DNA of 64,000 nt, from NCBI RefSeq assembly GCF_035594125.1, contig NC_087191.1, positions 5,901,967-5,965,966 on the forward strand, written 5' to 3'. A program made the position numbers and the translations under genes. Every line of letters starts with the position of its first letter. Within the stretch, counting starts at the first letter, position 1. This stretch comes from Scylla paramamosain (lineage: Eukaryota > Arthropoda > Malacostraca > Decapoda > Portunidae). This document shows positions 22,040 to 40,109 of this stretch, in pieces. The notes under the pieces were generated by a model. It was not told the origin of the DNA, did no database searches, and worked only from the letters and a program-made list of their open reading frames with translations.

Positions 22040-23918
22040 CTATGTGCTGCGGTATATCTGGCTTGTAAATAGTGCTTGCATTTTCTTTTCTGTGTGACTT
22101 TGAAGAGATTTTTTCTTGTTGTGTAAATGTGTCCGAACCCTTAGAATAGATTCGAGAGAACTAGTGTTTAATCTGTTTCTGCCTTTAGTTTTTACATTAG
22201 TGACGTGAGGGAATACCCTTTCAATGAAGGCTGTACTTAGAGGAATGTAGTATGAGCTCAATGTAGTAATTGCAAGTTCTTGGTAACACTTCTCTCCAAC
22301 TGCATTCTCATTATTTAGAATTTGTGTCCAAAACATAATTGGATCTGTTGGTATTTCTGAGTTAGGAAATTCTGCTCCCCAATCGGTTTTCAAGACTATG
22401 CTTTCATATCGGTTTGCAACTTTCTGAACATCAAATTTCTCAGCTCTTGCCAGGTTTTCTAAAGGGAGATCAGTAAATTTTGGCCTAAACTGACTGAGAC
22501 ATCTCTTTGGACTAAGATATTTGATGTAGTTCATTTTTATGGTTGTATTGTCAATTCTTTTGTCAATTTGCTTTACTGCCTTATAAATGAAGTCACGGCA
22601 GCGCTGTTGGATTGCTTGTTCCCTCTCAGCACTGAGGCTGCAGACCTTTAAGTCGAGTTTAAATTTGTCTCCGAGTTTACAGTCACTCAGTAACCATGGC
22701 AGTTGTCGCTGCCGAAAGTCTTTGTAAAGGTTTTGCAGCAAGAAATTCCTCAATTCTTCAAGTTCTTAAAGCAGTTTAGTGAAGTCAGGATTTGAGGTTT
22801 GGATTGCCGCATTAAGGGTTTTAAAATTCTAGATGATGGGGCAAGCAAAAGTTAGGTAAACCTTATTCACTTCATTAGGAAGCATGTCTTTCAGAATTCT
22901 GGCATCATAGGTTTTATCAACAATGGAGCTGAAATATGCTTTAAGCTCTTCCCACTGGACTAATATTGAATACACACTCTTTCCTCGCACAAGCCATCGC
23001 GGGGCACTTGGGGAGACAATTTTTTCGTGATTTTCATCTCCATTATTCATTGTGGCCTATATTAGTTTGTAATCTTCACGCCGTAGAAAACTAACACTGA
23101 ACCAGCGGGGAATATCAGACATTAGGTATACCAGACAAGTAGGCAAAGAGCTGAAGGCCTTTTCTGCACATAAGGCCAAACTGTGGCAAGTGCACCTTAT
23201 GAACTGTATATCTGGGTTTACATTTCGAAACCTTGAAAACACAATTTGCCACACCAGAAACATTATTTGCTCCATCTGTATCCAAACCAATGCAGTCATG
23301 CATATCAATATTACTCTTTCAAGAAATTATTTATGGCATCAAACAAGCTCTAGCCAGTAGTAGAGACAACAGGTATTAAACCTAAGAAAGATGTTTGCAC
23401 TGTTTGCTCCCTACGCGAGAAATACTTGACACACAAGCATAAATGCTTAGTAATACTCACATCTGTCGATGTGTAGTTTTTCAAATAGTGCCAAAAATAC
23501 TACGTTATTGATCAAACACATACACTTTGTCCGATGAAGTTTAACATTTTCAAGGATGCTTCCCTTCCCATACTTACCAATCAATTCGCTCTGATGATTT
23601 ACTGACCGAACACTGCAGCGGCAAGCTATTGAGACACTGAACTTTATTTCAAATTCTTTTAGTTCCTTTGATGCATTTGTGGTACTCTTCTTAAAGGAAT
23701 CAGTTATCTTCTAAGGTCTTTTTGTGTTTGATAGTTTTCTCGTGAAGCTCAAAAGCTGACTTCCTTATGTTGGATAGTGAACACTTGCACCATCTGCAGT
23801 AGCATGCACTGTCAATCCAAGAAAACCATTTGAACTGTTCCTCCCATTCTTTTTTATAGTGTCTTCTGTCATTGTAAGAGGTCTTCCAACGACTCATGTT
23901 AGATACGTATGCATTCAA
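22040..23918 (-). pseudogene. hAT-superfamily transposase, decayed
   Basis: Minus-strand pieces appear in the order expected of a hAT transposase. A Cys-Cys-His-His finger near 23720-23800 (CRWC ... HEKTIKH) comes first, then a region with KLHRTKC near 23540, then the catalytic-core motif GLDTDGANNVSG (about 23290) with TCHSLALCAEKAF. A RWLV/RREDY region follows, and last the 237-codon frame 22753-22040 holding the hATC dimerisation domain (YYIPLSTAFIERVFPHV ... GRNRLNTSSLES). At least four frameshifts break it. It would excise and insert DNA flanked by short inverted repeats, but I could not find terminal inverted repeats or 8-bp duplications by eye. Confidence 0.8.
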
Positions 23919-24003
23919 CTGTGAAGAGAAACAAAAAATATATCACTATTAAGGAGAAAAATCATCCACTAATTTCCTATTTCACTTTCCAATACATACA
24001 AAT

Positions 24004-24006
<3 letters not shown>

Positions 24007-24099
<93 letters not shown>
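24007..24099. repeat. (GA)n microsatellite
   Basis: Perfect AG array of about 93 bp, producing spurious Glu-Arg and Ser-Leu frames. Confidence 0.98.
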
Positions 24100-24102
<3 letters not shown>

Positions 24103-24871
24103 AAAAAAAAAGCAACATCCGCGCCACTCATTGCCCTTTTCCTTCGCGATAATGCACTCATTTGTCATGCCACCCATACATAGGTAATTATCATTGCCAT
24201 AACCATTTCTGTGCTCTTTTCTTATGCCCACTAACACCATACATCACACCACACCACAGTAACCACAAACTACATATATGTACTAATTTAACTACCACAA
24301 GTCCACAACCCTGCCCAGGCCCAGCTGAACCTGTACACGCCCGCCCCGTTCGTCACATTCCACATCTCGTTGGCTTAAGATATCAGTCAAAAGGCATATC
24401 AATGTATAATAAATATGAAGAAAAGTGGTTCTCACGACATAATTACTTACAGTACTTTAACTAAAATGAAAATATTTCGAGGGAAAAAACTAACTCTAGG
24501 AAAGGTAAAAAGGTACCTATTTACACATTATTTTATTTTATTTCTTGCACTAATTGATTTATTTTCTAATCATCGCAGTCGCCTCATAGGGAGCCCAGTG
24601 ATTACTCAAGGCCATAGATTGCAGCCTCCTTTGCCTCACTATAAATCTGCTACTGTAAATAATGTCCTAACCCAAGTTAATATAACTAACCTACGCAGGC
24701 CACTGGCCAAGATCAAGGGGCCACAGCATCTTATTTTAAACCTCTTACACATAGTTCTGATTTCTGCACGGATTATTTAATAAGGTGAGAAAATTACAAT
24801 CTCAGTCTCTTCCCGTGAAAATTGTAGCATCTTGCTTCAGACGCATATTGGATCTGTACCACGGAGAGCTG
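24100..24871. other. Unassigned interval
   Basis: Two 100-120-codon plus frames (24162-24464, 24415-24780) overlap here, but neither shows a recognisable motif or homology to anything else in the window. No transposon signature is visible. Confidence 0.5.
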
Positions 24872-24901
24872 TGGACACGGAGCTTGGTAGCTCCGTGTCC
24901 A
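24872..24901. repeat. Perfect 13-bp inverted repeat with 4-bp loop
   Basis: TGGACACGGAGCT, spacer TGGT, then AGCTCCGTGTCCA. It could form a strong hairpin in DNA or RNA. It stands alone in non-coding sequence next to a (CT)n tract. Confidence 0.9.
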
Positions 24902-24925
24902 GAACGCGTATGTCTCGCTATCAAC

Positions 24926-24927
<2 letters not shown>

Positions 24928-24966
<39 letters not shown>
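24928..24966. repeat. (CT)n microsatellite
   Basis: Perfect CT array of about 39 bp. Confidence 0.97.
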
Positions 24967-24968
<2 letters not shown>

Positions 24969-25079
24969 GTGTTCTTACTACTTTCTCAATTTTATGCTGC
25001 TTTATCTCGCTGTACATTAAACAGTCATCATCTACCTTTCCTTCTTGCTAGAAGTTTGCCTACATTCAGCTTCTTTCTA

Positions 25080-27568
<2,489 letters not shown>

Positions 27569-27663
<95 letters not shown>
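27569..27663. repeat. (TA)n microsatellite
   Basis: About 95 bp of TA preceded by the same ACATATACTCG seen at 20416-20425. Confidence 0.97.
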
Positions 27664-27666
<3 letters not shown>

Positions 27667-28205
27667 GACCACAGTTCCCAATCCCTTCACAAAGCTGCTG
27701 CAACTGGACAATCTACCTCCTTAGGCACCTCCTGCGTGACTGGGTGCAGGGGCTTAATATGGGTTACACAACCCACTTTAGGTTCATGCACCCTTCTTAA
27801 CAACGGTCGTAACGCCAGGTCACATTAATCGAGGTCGTTAATCTGTTTTACCAACCAACAGACAAAGGAAATACGCTAACAATACTTAACACCCAGAGCT
27901 TTGAAAGGATCGACAATCATGTGTAAGGAAAAACAAGTATAACAAGCACTAACACACAAACACATAATATGGTCGCAGTATAAGACCCCGCTGGACAATC
28001 GTCCTCAGTAACAAATCCCCCCACTGTCCAACAGCGTGTTATAACCTCAAGCCGAACAGTGTCGTTTACTGCCTCTTGGATGGCAAGCCTTGTCAGGACC
28101 TGAGGAGGGAGTAAAGTTTACTACACAGCCAATTACTTAAGTCCTCTGCAAGCCAAACACCCTCCAGGAGCCTGACGCAATAGCATTTAACACTAAACTA
28201 GCTCA
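27664..28205 (-). mobile_element. Gypsy copy 3: LTR end and leader fragment
   Basis: It matches copy 2 at 20170-20780 in the same orientation: CCTCCTGCGTG leader block, the primer-binding-like region, ACAGACAAAGGAA, CAATACTTAACACC, and the LTR block with TATAACCTCAAGCCGA and GGCCTTGTCAGGACCTGA-like sequence. It carries no coding sequence. It is bounded by a (TA)n array on the left and a (TAAA)n/(TAA)n array on the right. Confidence 0.7.
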
Positions 28206-29426
<1,221 letters not shown>

Positions 29427-29439
29427 GTCCGCCTACTTA

Positions 29440-30250
<811 letters not shown>

Positions 30251-30262
30251 GGCAAAAAATCA

Positions 30263-30603
<341 letters not shown>

Positions 30604-30639
30604 ATACACACATTCCCTTCAATCAAAATCCTAAATTAG

Positions 30640-32430
30640 TATGGCAACTTCTACACAAGCCACCGACTCCCCGTCTGGTGAGGGGACTACAAATATCCTC
30701 ATGTCGAACTGCTCTTTTGGTATCGTATTTTCAATCTAATGAAGACCACGTTTTCTTTACTAAACCTCATTTTTTTTTCTTCACCGTAACACAGGTTTCT
30801 GAGGCAAAGAACAATAGCCCTTTTCTGTTCCCTCCTACTTTCTCTATCCTAATTTTCAATCCAAAGCTGGGTGTTGCATCTATGTGCGCAACGATTTAAC
30901 CTGCTCTCGTGCTCATGCTCTTGAATTTTCAGAATTTTACACCATCTGGCTACGACAACAAAGTCGCTCTCAGACTAAATTTATATGTGCTGTATATTTC
31001 TCACCTAATTCACCTAATTCCTAATTCGTATCAAAAATTCTTTGACTACTTAACTTCCAGAGTGAAGCACATACTGACTCTCTTCCGTTTCGCGATGATC
31101 TCCATTCTTGGTGACTTCAATGTTCACCATCAATTTCGGCTTTCATTTCCTTTCACTGACCATCGTGATGAACTAACCTTTAATGTTGTTATCCTTCACG
31201 ACCTGGACCCATTGGTACAACCCGCTACTTGTATTCCTGACCGTCATGGAGATACACTCAACATTCTTGACCTTTTTTCTCACTTATAATCCTTCTCCTT
31301 ATGCTCTCACCCTATCTTCTCCGTTGGGCCCCTCCGATCACAGCCTCAAATATGTATCTTGTCCTATCGCTTTAATTCCTCCTCAGGATCCCCCAAAGCG
31401 GAGGTGCCTCTGGTATTCTGCCTATACTAATTGGGTGGGACTTGAGGAGGTACTATGCTGATTTTCCATAGAATGACAGTTGCTTCCGTGTCAGAGACGC
31501 GTCTCTGTGTGCTGAGCACATAAAAGGTGTGATAGTGTCTGGAATGGAGGCGTACATTCCTCACCTTTTCTCACGTCCTTAGTCTTCTAAACATTGGTTT
31601 AACACATCCTGTTCTCGTGCTATACATGATAGAGAGGTGGCTCACAGAAGGTATGTGAGCCTTCCATCACCTGAATCTCATGCTCTTTATATTTCTGTCC
31701 AGAATCATGTCAAATCTGTTCCCCAACTAACCAAAAACTTCTTCATTCATAGAAAGTGTCAAAAACTTTCAAATTCTAACTCCTTTCGTGATTTTTGCTA
31801 CTTAGCCAAAAACATGAATAATTTTACTTCTTTGTCTTTCCCTCCTTTATTTCAACCTGATGGCACCATTGCCGTCTCATCTACCATTAAAGATGAACTC
31901 TTCACCAAAAATTTTGCAAAAAACTTTACCTTGGATGGTTCAGGGCCTGTTCCTCCCTCTCCTTCACCTTCATGCTACCCATTAAGATTCTTCGCAGTGA
32001 TGTTTTCCATGCCCTCATTGCCTTTAACCCTTGGAAGACTTATGGACCTGATGGGGTCCCTCCTATTGTTCTCCGAAACTGTGCCTCCGTAGTTGCATCT
32101 TGACTAGTCAAACTTTTCCAACATTGAGCCTGTTCCTAAAAAGGGTGACCGCTTTAATCCCTCAAGCTACTGTCCTATCACTTTAATTTCCTGCCTTTCT
32201 AAAGTTTTTTTTTTATCTATTCTCAACAGGAGGATGCTTAAACATCTATCAATTTAAACCCTTTTGTGTCATCGCCAGTATGGGTTTCGTCGAGGCCGCT
32301 TTACAGGTGACCTGGCTTTTCTTACTGAGTCTTGGCCATTCTCATTTACGGTTTTCATGAAACTTTCGCTGTTTCCTTTGGCATAGCAAAAGGCTTTGGT
32401 AGAGTCTGGCACAAAGGTCTGGCAAACTGG
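30640..32430 (+). mobile_element. Jockey-like LINE, endonuclease and RT N-terminus (copy J2)
   Basis: The plus frames at 30909-31289 hold the apurinic-type endonuclease motifs ISILGDFNVHHQ and [15 protein letters not shown]. The frame 31637-32092 is the endonuclease-RT linker. A shifted frame from about 32000 carries the RT fingers (FNPWKTYGPDGVPPIVLRN, then YGFRRGRFTGDLAFLTES). It ends near KALVESGTK at 32430. The piece corresponds to the half missing from J1. Stops and frameshifts are frequent. The 5' end lies near 30640, at ATGGCAACTTC. Confidence 0.78.
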
Positions 32431-33374
32431 TATAGAAGGCCACTGCCATGTTATAGAAATTTACTTTGCGATAGCCGGACACACGATAGCAAAGTGCCTA
32501 TCCGTTCACAGGCCTGCGACTAGACACAGTACTTAGCTGGAATTTGATGTGAGATGTCTGCCAAGGATGTTATAATATTGAGAAGGAGCTTTTTGTGATT
32601 TGGCGCTGGCTGGAGTCTAACTCGGATGAAAGAGCGGGTATGTTATCTGGCTGCTGCTTGAAAGTGACCGACTCCCCGCTTACTGAGCGGATTGATATCG
32701 GTTAAACCCGGGTTGGTGAATCCGCTCGACTTGGATTCTCATTGTTTCATCCACTTGTCACGGTAGATTGTTATACTTTTATTGAATAATTTCTATCGCC
32801 ATTAATTACTGTTCAAGTGGATATAATCTCGCAACGAAGCGAGTGGTTGTACGTGAGTAGGTTTTTACGTCCGTTATCCTTACTAACCCGTCCCGTCCTT
32901 CTTACAGAGCGATTATTTTACCAAGTTTCCACTTGGACCACGGCTCTTCGTCATGAATGAGAACGACGTTCACGAATCGTGGCCATGATATACCTCCCTT
33001 TGCAATTATACATCTATGGGACTCCTTCAGTAATAAAATATACTCTGTAACCCACCTTTTCCATAAATCATTTAGTGTCTTGTTTTATATAACTGATTCT
33101 TTCCCTGAGGATTTGTGTTGAACCATAGGGTCAGATATTTCTTCTAATGAAAGTTGATTAGGAAAAAAAAAATCAGCCTTTTGCCTCTTAATAAGTGTGA
33201 AGGAGTTATGACATTAATTTCATCAATGTCACTATTTACATAAGTTAAGGGTCTATTAACCTCTCCCATATGGGATTAAAACAACGGGCTCAGAGCTGGG
33301 ATGAATTTCCATTCACTATTTACTGAGGTCAAATAATTGTTTATCTGAGGGTCTTGCATAATTTCTTTGATGTA
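32431..33374. other. Unassigned interval
   Basis: Moderate GC, no recognised gene, RNA or repeat. A short palindromic context (CCCGCTTACTGAGCGG) is at about 32677-32692. Confidence 0.5.
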
Positions 33375-33635
33375 TTTAGGTACCTAACCGGTTCAAAAAC
33401 ACTGAAAATACATGTTTTTGATAATGTTCTTCTGTTTCATCATATAGGGTGCATTTCATGCGTGTTATAGTTTTGATACCTAATAAGCTAAAATTCTTTC
33501 AAAAGACAAAGTATTGGTATTGTTTTTTTGTTTTCGTATATAAGGTGGTGTACATGCATTTTAGAGTTTTGGTGCCTAACACGATCTAAAACACCCCAAG
33601 GACACGTTTCTGGAAATGCTATTTCTTGTTCCAAT
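33375..33635. repeat. ~96-bp satellite, block 1
   Basis: About three diverged monomers with the diagnostic blocks TAGGTACCTAA, AAAACACTGAAAATACATG, CATATAGGGTGCATTTCATGCG and ACACCCCAAGGACACGTTTCTGG, the same family as 49870-63350. Confidence 0.75.
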
Positions 33636-34744
33636 TGTCACAATCGCTTACTTACTTACCTGCGATCGTACGATCCCGGTTATCTCTCCAAGAAAGTGGA
33701 TGTTACACTGATCCCGGAAAGTTTTAAAGGTCTGGATTTTTAAAGGCTTCGAGTGCCTACCCGACCTATCCGAAATTGTCAGAATTATCTCTCACTCCAC
33801 CTTTACCTTGACTCAGCACACCTGGAATTACCTCTAATACCAGATTGATGTTGGGGGAGTAGAAAACACGATTATTATATGTTACCAACACATATATTAC
33901 TACTAATAATAATTCACAAACAACATGAGGTAGTACACGTTACTACATGACGTTCTCGTCACTTCCCACATCACCAGAACCCGCTTACACCTCCACCAGT
34001 CACAGAAATATTTCCCCTCAACCGCAGGAATTTACCCGGACGCCATTACCGCGTCCCCAGACAATATTTCCCGTATTTCACCTCCCCAAGCCTCACTGGA
34101 GATTACCATCATCACCAAAGATTACCCATAACACCATAACATCGTCCCCAAAATCACCAATACACAACAACACCAACTTCCAAGATTAACACCACAACCT
34201 CCACTCACAAAATGGCTGTCAGTTTGACCTATGACCCCATCCAACCGCGTCACCGGCACAACTCAACAACCGAATTTCAGCGGACAAGAGCTCTTGGTAC
34301 CACAAAAGACTCACTAACCTGATCCTGGATATCAAGGTTATACCGCTACACCACTAATACCTCCACAAACTCACTCCATCACCAGTCCACTCCAAGATCC
34401 TTTCCTGAGAGACGCCTTCCCTCCACCTTTCCTCACGACCTAAGGCGCTCTACCTTTCCCCTCCTTGGAATGTGTTGTTGCCCACTCAAGCTCCCCTCGT
34501 TTTCAACGTATTTCACCTCAATTATACTTCCTTCCTTATACATACAAAGATATAGAGAACTTAAATTATGAAGAGGATAATACTACATGATATAAAATGG
34601 GTAAATAAGCCTTACACTACTTATAACAAAAATAAGGATAATGCCCGAATGGCAGGTAACCGAAAAACGGGGACACAAAGAAAACGTGATCCCATTCAAG
34701 GTAAACTCGGTCAATAACATGACACAATAGAGAGTGGCTTGCAA
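33636..34744. other. Unassigned insertion between satellite blocks
   Basis: Satellite monomers lie on both sides, so this 1.1-kb C-rich segment is probably an insertion. It has an 80-codon Pro/Ser/Thr-rich plus frame (33947-34189) with no recognised motif. No terminal repeats were found. Confidence 0.4.
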
Positions 34745-35430
34745 GCTTTTCGGGTTTCGTACTGAAAATGCTCAAAAACACTCAAAATACATGTTTTTGA
34801 TAATAATATGTTTTATCATATATGGTGTTATGCATCCTAAAGTTTTAGTGTTTTGATACACTAAAAAAAAAACACGTTTTTTGTAATATTATTTTGTTTT
34901 CTCAAATATGGGGTTTTCCATACTTTAGCTTTTTGGTACCTAAAAGGCTCAAAAACGCTGAAAGGACAATTTTTTGGTAATGTTATTATGTTTCTCGTTA
35001 TAGGTTCGTTTCATGCAATGAAACATTTTGGTACCTATCGAGCTAAAAAATAATAAAAAAATAATTAAATAAATAAATAAATATTCAAAAGACATGTTAT
35101 TCGTAATGTTTTGTTCTCCCATATAGGTTGCTTTGCATGCATTTCAGCGTTTTGGTGTCTTATGCACTCGAAAAACACCCAAAAGATATGCTTATAGTAA
35201 TGTCGTTTCTTTACGTCAAACAGACAGTATTGCGCGACTTTTAGAATTTTAGGCGCTTTTTTTGGTAATGTTCTGTTTCTCCATATAGGTTTTGGTACGT
35301 AACAAGCTGAAAAACATAAGGCACGTTACTGGTACTGTTGCTTTGTTTTCTTATATAGGTTGCTTTGCATGCATTTTAGTATTTTTGTGCATTACACGCT
35401 CTAAAACACACAAAAGACACGTTTTTTTTT
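34745..35430. repeat. ~96-bp satellite, block 2
   Basis: About seven diverged monomers (repeated TTGGTACCTAAxxxGCTCAAAAAC, GACACGTTTTTGGTAATGTT and CATATAGGTTGCTTTGCATGC). It ends at the poly-A side of an inserted LINE. Confidence 0.85.
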
Positions 35431-36302
35431 TTTATGTAGGAGGGACACTGACTAAGGGCAACAAAAGTCCAATAAAAAAAAAAATGCCCACTGAAATGCC
35501 AGTCCCATAAAAGGGTCCAAAGTGGTAGTCAAAAGTTGAAGGATAAGTGTCTTGAAACCTCCCTCTTGAAGGAATTCAAGTCATAGGAAGGTGGAAATAC
35601 AAAAGCAGTCAGGGAGTTCCAGAGTTTACCAGAGAAAGGGATGAATGATTGGGAATACTGGTTAACTCTTACGTTAGATAGGTAGACAGAATAGGGGTGA
35701 GAAAAAGAAGAAAGTCTTGTGCAGCGAGGCCGCGGGAGGAGGGGAGGCATGCAGTTACCAAGATCAGAAGAGCAGTTAGTATGAAAACTGCGGTAGAAGA
35801 CAGCTAGAGATGCAACATTGTGGCGATGAGAGAGAGGGTGAAGACAGTCAGTTAGAGGAGAGGAGTTGATGAGACGAAAAGCTTTTGATTCCACCCTGTC
35901 TAGAAGAGCAGTATGAGTGCAACCCCCCTAGACATGTGAACCATACTCCATACATGGACGGATAAGGCCCTTGTACAGAGTTAGCAGCCGGGGCGGCTAG
36001 AAAAACTGGCGGAGACGTCTCAGAACACCTAACTTCATAGAAGCTGTTTTAGTTAGAGATGAGATGTAAAGTTTCCAGTTTAGATTATAAGTGAAGGACA
36101 GAGTGAGGATGTTCAATGTAGAAGAGGGGGACAGTTGAGTGTCATTGAAGAGAGGATAGTTGTCTGGAAGGTTGTGTCGAGTTGATAGATGGAGGAATTG
36201 AGTTTTTGAGGCAGTGAACAATACCAGGTTTGCTCTGCCCCAATCGGAAATTTTAGAATGATCAGAAGTCAAGCGTTCTGTGGCTTCCCTGCGTGAAATG
36301 TT
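35431..36302 (-). mobile_element. Jockey-like LINE with poly-A tail inserted in satellite (copy J3)
   Basis: Minus frames 36341-35997 and 35894-35529 read ISDWGRANLVLFTASKTQF, LSPSSTLNILTLSFTYNLNW, ESKAFRLINSSPLTDCL and YDLNSFKREVSRHLSFNF, the C-terminal half of the jockey-like RT. After the stop the 3' untranslated part ends in a poly-A run (a T run at about 35428-35440 on the plus strand). Both sides are satellite monomers, so this is a 5'-truncated insertion into the array. It is the best preserved 3' end of the family here. Confidence 0.85.
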
Positions 36303-36412
36303 TACTTTTTCGTTTTCCACTATAGGGTATTTTGAGCGCATTTTCGCGGTTTGGTACCTAACAAGTTGAAAACACTAAAGATACACGTTTTTTATTATTA
36401 TTGTTATTATTA

Positions 36413-36462
<50 letters not shown>

Positions 36463-36875
36463 GTTGTTGTTGTTGTTGTTATTATTGTTATTATTTTTAT
36501 TATTATTTATTTTGTTTGTTTATTTATTCATTTTTTTTTTCATAGTGTCCTTTGGATGCATTTTTAGTGTTGGTGCCCGAGACACTCAAAACACCTTAAT
36601 GATACGTTTCTATTTTTTTTTTCTTTTTCATCACATATGGTATTTTGCATGCACTTTTGCATTTTGGTATGTAACAGGCTGAAAAAAATGCAAAGACATA
36701 TTTTTGGTAATGATGACCTGTTTCTTCACAGAGGGTGTTTAGTATGTGTTTTAATGTTATGGTAGCTAAAAAGAGGCACAGCCAATGATGTTCTGTTGAG
36801 TTGTTCGTATTCTGTGTTTTTTCATGCGTTTTAAAAGCTCATAAACACTCAAAGACACGTTGTTGGTAATCAACA
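36303..36875. repeat. ~96-bp satellite, block 3, with embedded (TTA)n
   Basis: Starts inside a monomer right after the LINE (CACTATAGGGTATTTTG) and continues for about five monomers. A TTA/TTG trinucleotide tract at about 36390-36515 expanded from the ACACGTTTTT part of one monomer. Confidence 0.8.
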
Positions 36876-37008
36876 TGAGGGGGTAAAGGGAAAGTACTGA
36901 AATTAAATAGGGAAGGAGACTGGGTGAAGAATATACAAAATTTAATGTAACTTCTAACGAGGCAAAGACAGATCGAACAGCAGACACCCACCTCTGCTCT
37001 GGCCCACT

Positions 37009-37121
<113 letters not shown>

Positions 37122-37189
37122 TTCATTCTTCCCGCTTAATATTCTCACTCTTGTTTTATTAGTTCTTACTTCTTTCTTTTAAATCGCCG

Positions 37190-38438
<1,249 letters not shown>

Positions 38439-39210
38439 TGTTACCGCCACCAGTGATGCTGGCGGTTATGGAAGTGTTACGGAAGTAATGATGGAAGAAC
38501 AAACAAATGTATGCTACATAACATGTTCTGTATTATGTGTTCTGTATTATGAGACTTGGTGTGAACTAGTGTAATAAGTTAGTAGTGTCTTAAGCTCCAG
38601 TGCTGAAGGTTAAGTAAATGAGGAGAGTGTAGTCGCCAACTGTGCGGCCTCACAAGGTCCTGTGGGGCTGGCAATGAGAGACTGATATGGGGCATTTAAA
38701 ACACTAAGGAAGGTAAGTTAATTAGCATAGAGATTAAGGAAACTAAATTCATCAGAGTAGTTAATTGCAGTAGTGAAGTTGTGTGAGAAGGATTAGGTGT
38801 GGAGAACTTAGCTATAGAGAGGTAGTGAGGGTCGTGTTTATGTGATAAAGTTGATGACATGGCGCGAAGGGCTCCGGGACAGATTCCTTTGTACCGTCAC
38901 CGAGTGAGGGTGTGAATACTCCAGGAAAGAACGGACGTCTTCAGTATAGACAAAGGTGTTGCTTGGTGACAGGCCTCCTTAAGACCCCAAACACGTGAAT
39001 TCCGCATCTGTATTACGAGGGGTTGATTGTCCTCATTAGCATAATGCATAGATTAGTGATACGTTACGTTGATACAGTATGTAACAGTTAGTAGTGCCAC
39101 GCATGTCTTATGTTTATTATGTATGTCTTCAGGTTTGACCGAATGCAATAAACGATTCGCGTCACCTTGTGGGTCTAAAATCCTTCAGCTGCCTCCGGGC
39201 AGCTACAGTC
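38439..39210 (+). mobile_element. LTR-like segment inserted in satellite
   Basis: The sequence starts TGTTACCGCCACCAG exactly where a satellite monomer is interrupted, has an AATAAA signal at 39147-39152, and is followed by a repeat-rich leader-like region and a possible gag start near 40110. A short inverted repeat (ACCGCCACCAG ... CTGGCGGT) lies at its start. No second copy is in the window, so the LTR call is inference and the right edge is open. Confidence 0.35.
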
Positions 39211-39239
39211 AAACGTGAGGTCTTCTGTGAACGTCCAGC

Positions 39240-39720
39240 GAGCAACACCACCCGAGGGGAGACGAGGACGGGCCTCCAAAAGGGACTGATGCAATTCGTC
39301 CTCGCAAAGGACGGAGCAGAGAAGTGACGCGCGGGGCGGGCATCCTCGTCTTGCCAGAGGACGGAGCGAAGTGGCGCGCGGGACGGGCATCCTCCCCTAG
39401 CTAGATCACCGAGTGTGTTCGTGTGTACGTGTACCGAGGACGGGCGAGCAGCGGGCGAGGCCCATCCGTCCTGCCTCCAGGGCGGGCAGTGAGTGTGTGT
39501 GCGTGTGTGTGTTGCCGAGGGTGGGTGCGCAGCGCGCGGGGCACCTCCGTACTGCTTCGCGGGCAGACAGCGAGTGTGTATTCGTGTGTGTGTTGCCGAG
39601 GGCGGGCGCGCGGCGCGCGGGGCACCTCCGTCCTGCCCCGAGGGCGGGCAGTGCCAGTGAGTGTGTGTTTGTGTGTGCGTTACCTGGATAGGAGACTGGC
39701 ACGATGCCCTCGTTCCGGGC
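39240..39720. repeat. GC-rich minisatellite island
   Basis: Two units of roughly 45-50 bp (GACGGAGC...CGCGCGGG...CGGGCATCCTC) are followed by nearly four units of about 80 bp. Each larger unit starts GAGTGTGT, with starts near 39411, 39490, 39571 and 39659, and runs through GTGTGTGTTGCCGAGGG and CGCGCGGGGCACCTCCGT. It is far richer in CpG than anything else in the window and gives long spurious frames on both strands. Confidence 0.85.
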
Positions 39721-39894
39721 GGCGGAGGTGTCCAGCGTACGTGGCTCAGCCGGTAAGGGAGAGAGGCAATTTGCGCACAGGTGTGTGTATATGTAAGTAG
39801 GTAAGGTATGGTGAACACCACACGCAGTGTGACGAGTGTACATCAAATGGTGGATAATGATCAAGGAATCTGATGTGACAGCAGAAGCAGCGAT

Positions 39895-40090
39895 ACTAAT
39901 CCTTCAGTGAGTACTTCAGTGAGTCCTTAAGGGACACTAGTCCTTCAGTGAGTACTTCAATGAGTCCTTGAGGGACACTAGTCCTTCAGTGAGTGCTTCA
40001 ATGAGTCCTTAAGAGACACTAGTCCTTTAGTGAGACATACGTTAGTGAACTAGTCATAGAATAGAGACATACGTTAGTGAACTAGTCAAC
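39895..40090. repeat. 41-bp tandem repeat (3 units) and a shorter tandem duplication
   Basis: CTAGTCCTTCAGTGAGTACT-initiated 41-bp units occur three times, followed by two copies of a unit containing ACATACGTTAGTGAACTAGT. Confidence 0.9.
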
Positions 40091-40109
40091 AAAGTTTGGC
40101 ATGGAGCAA

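Noticed and set aside
36351..36545. Tyr/Cys-rich and Leu-rich plus frames
   Set aside because: Translations of a TTA/TTG trinucleotide expansion inside a satellite monomer.
39162..39821. 219-codon minus frame, Pro/Ala/His/Thr-rich, overlapping others on both strands
   Set aside because: Arises from the GC-rich minisatellite, which has few stops in any frame. The peptide simply repeats with the DNA unit and has no domain.
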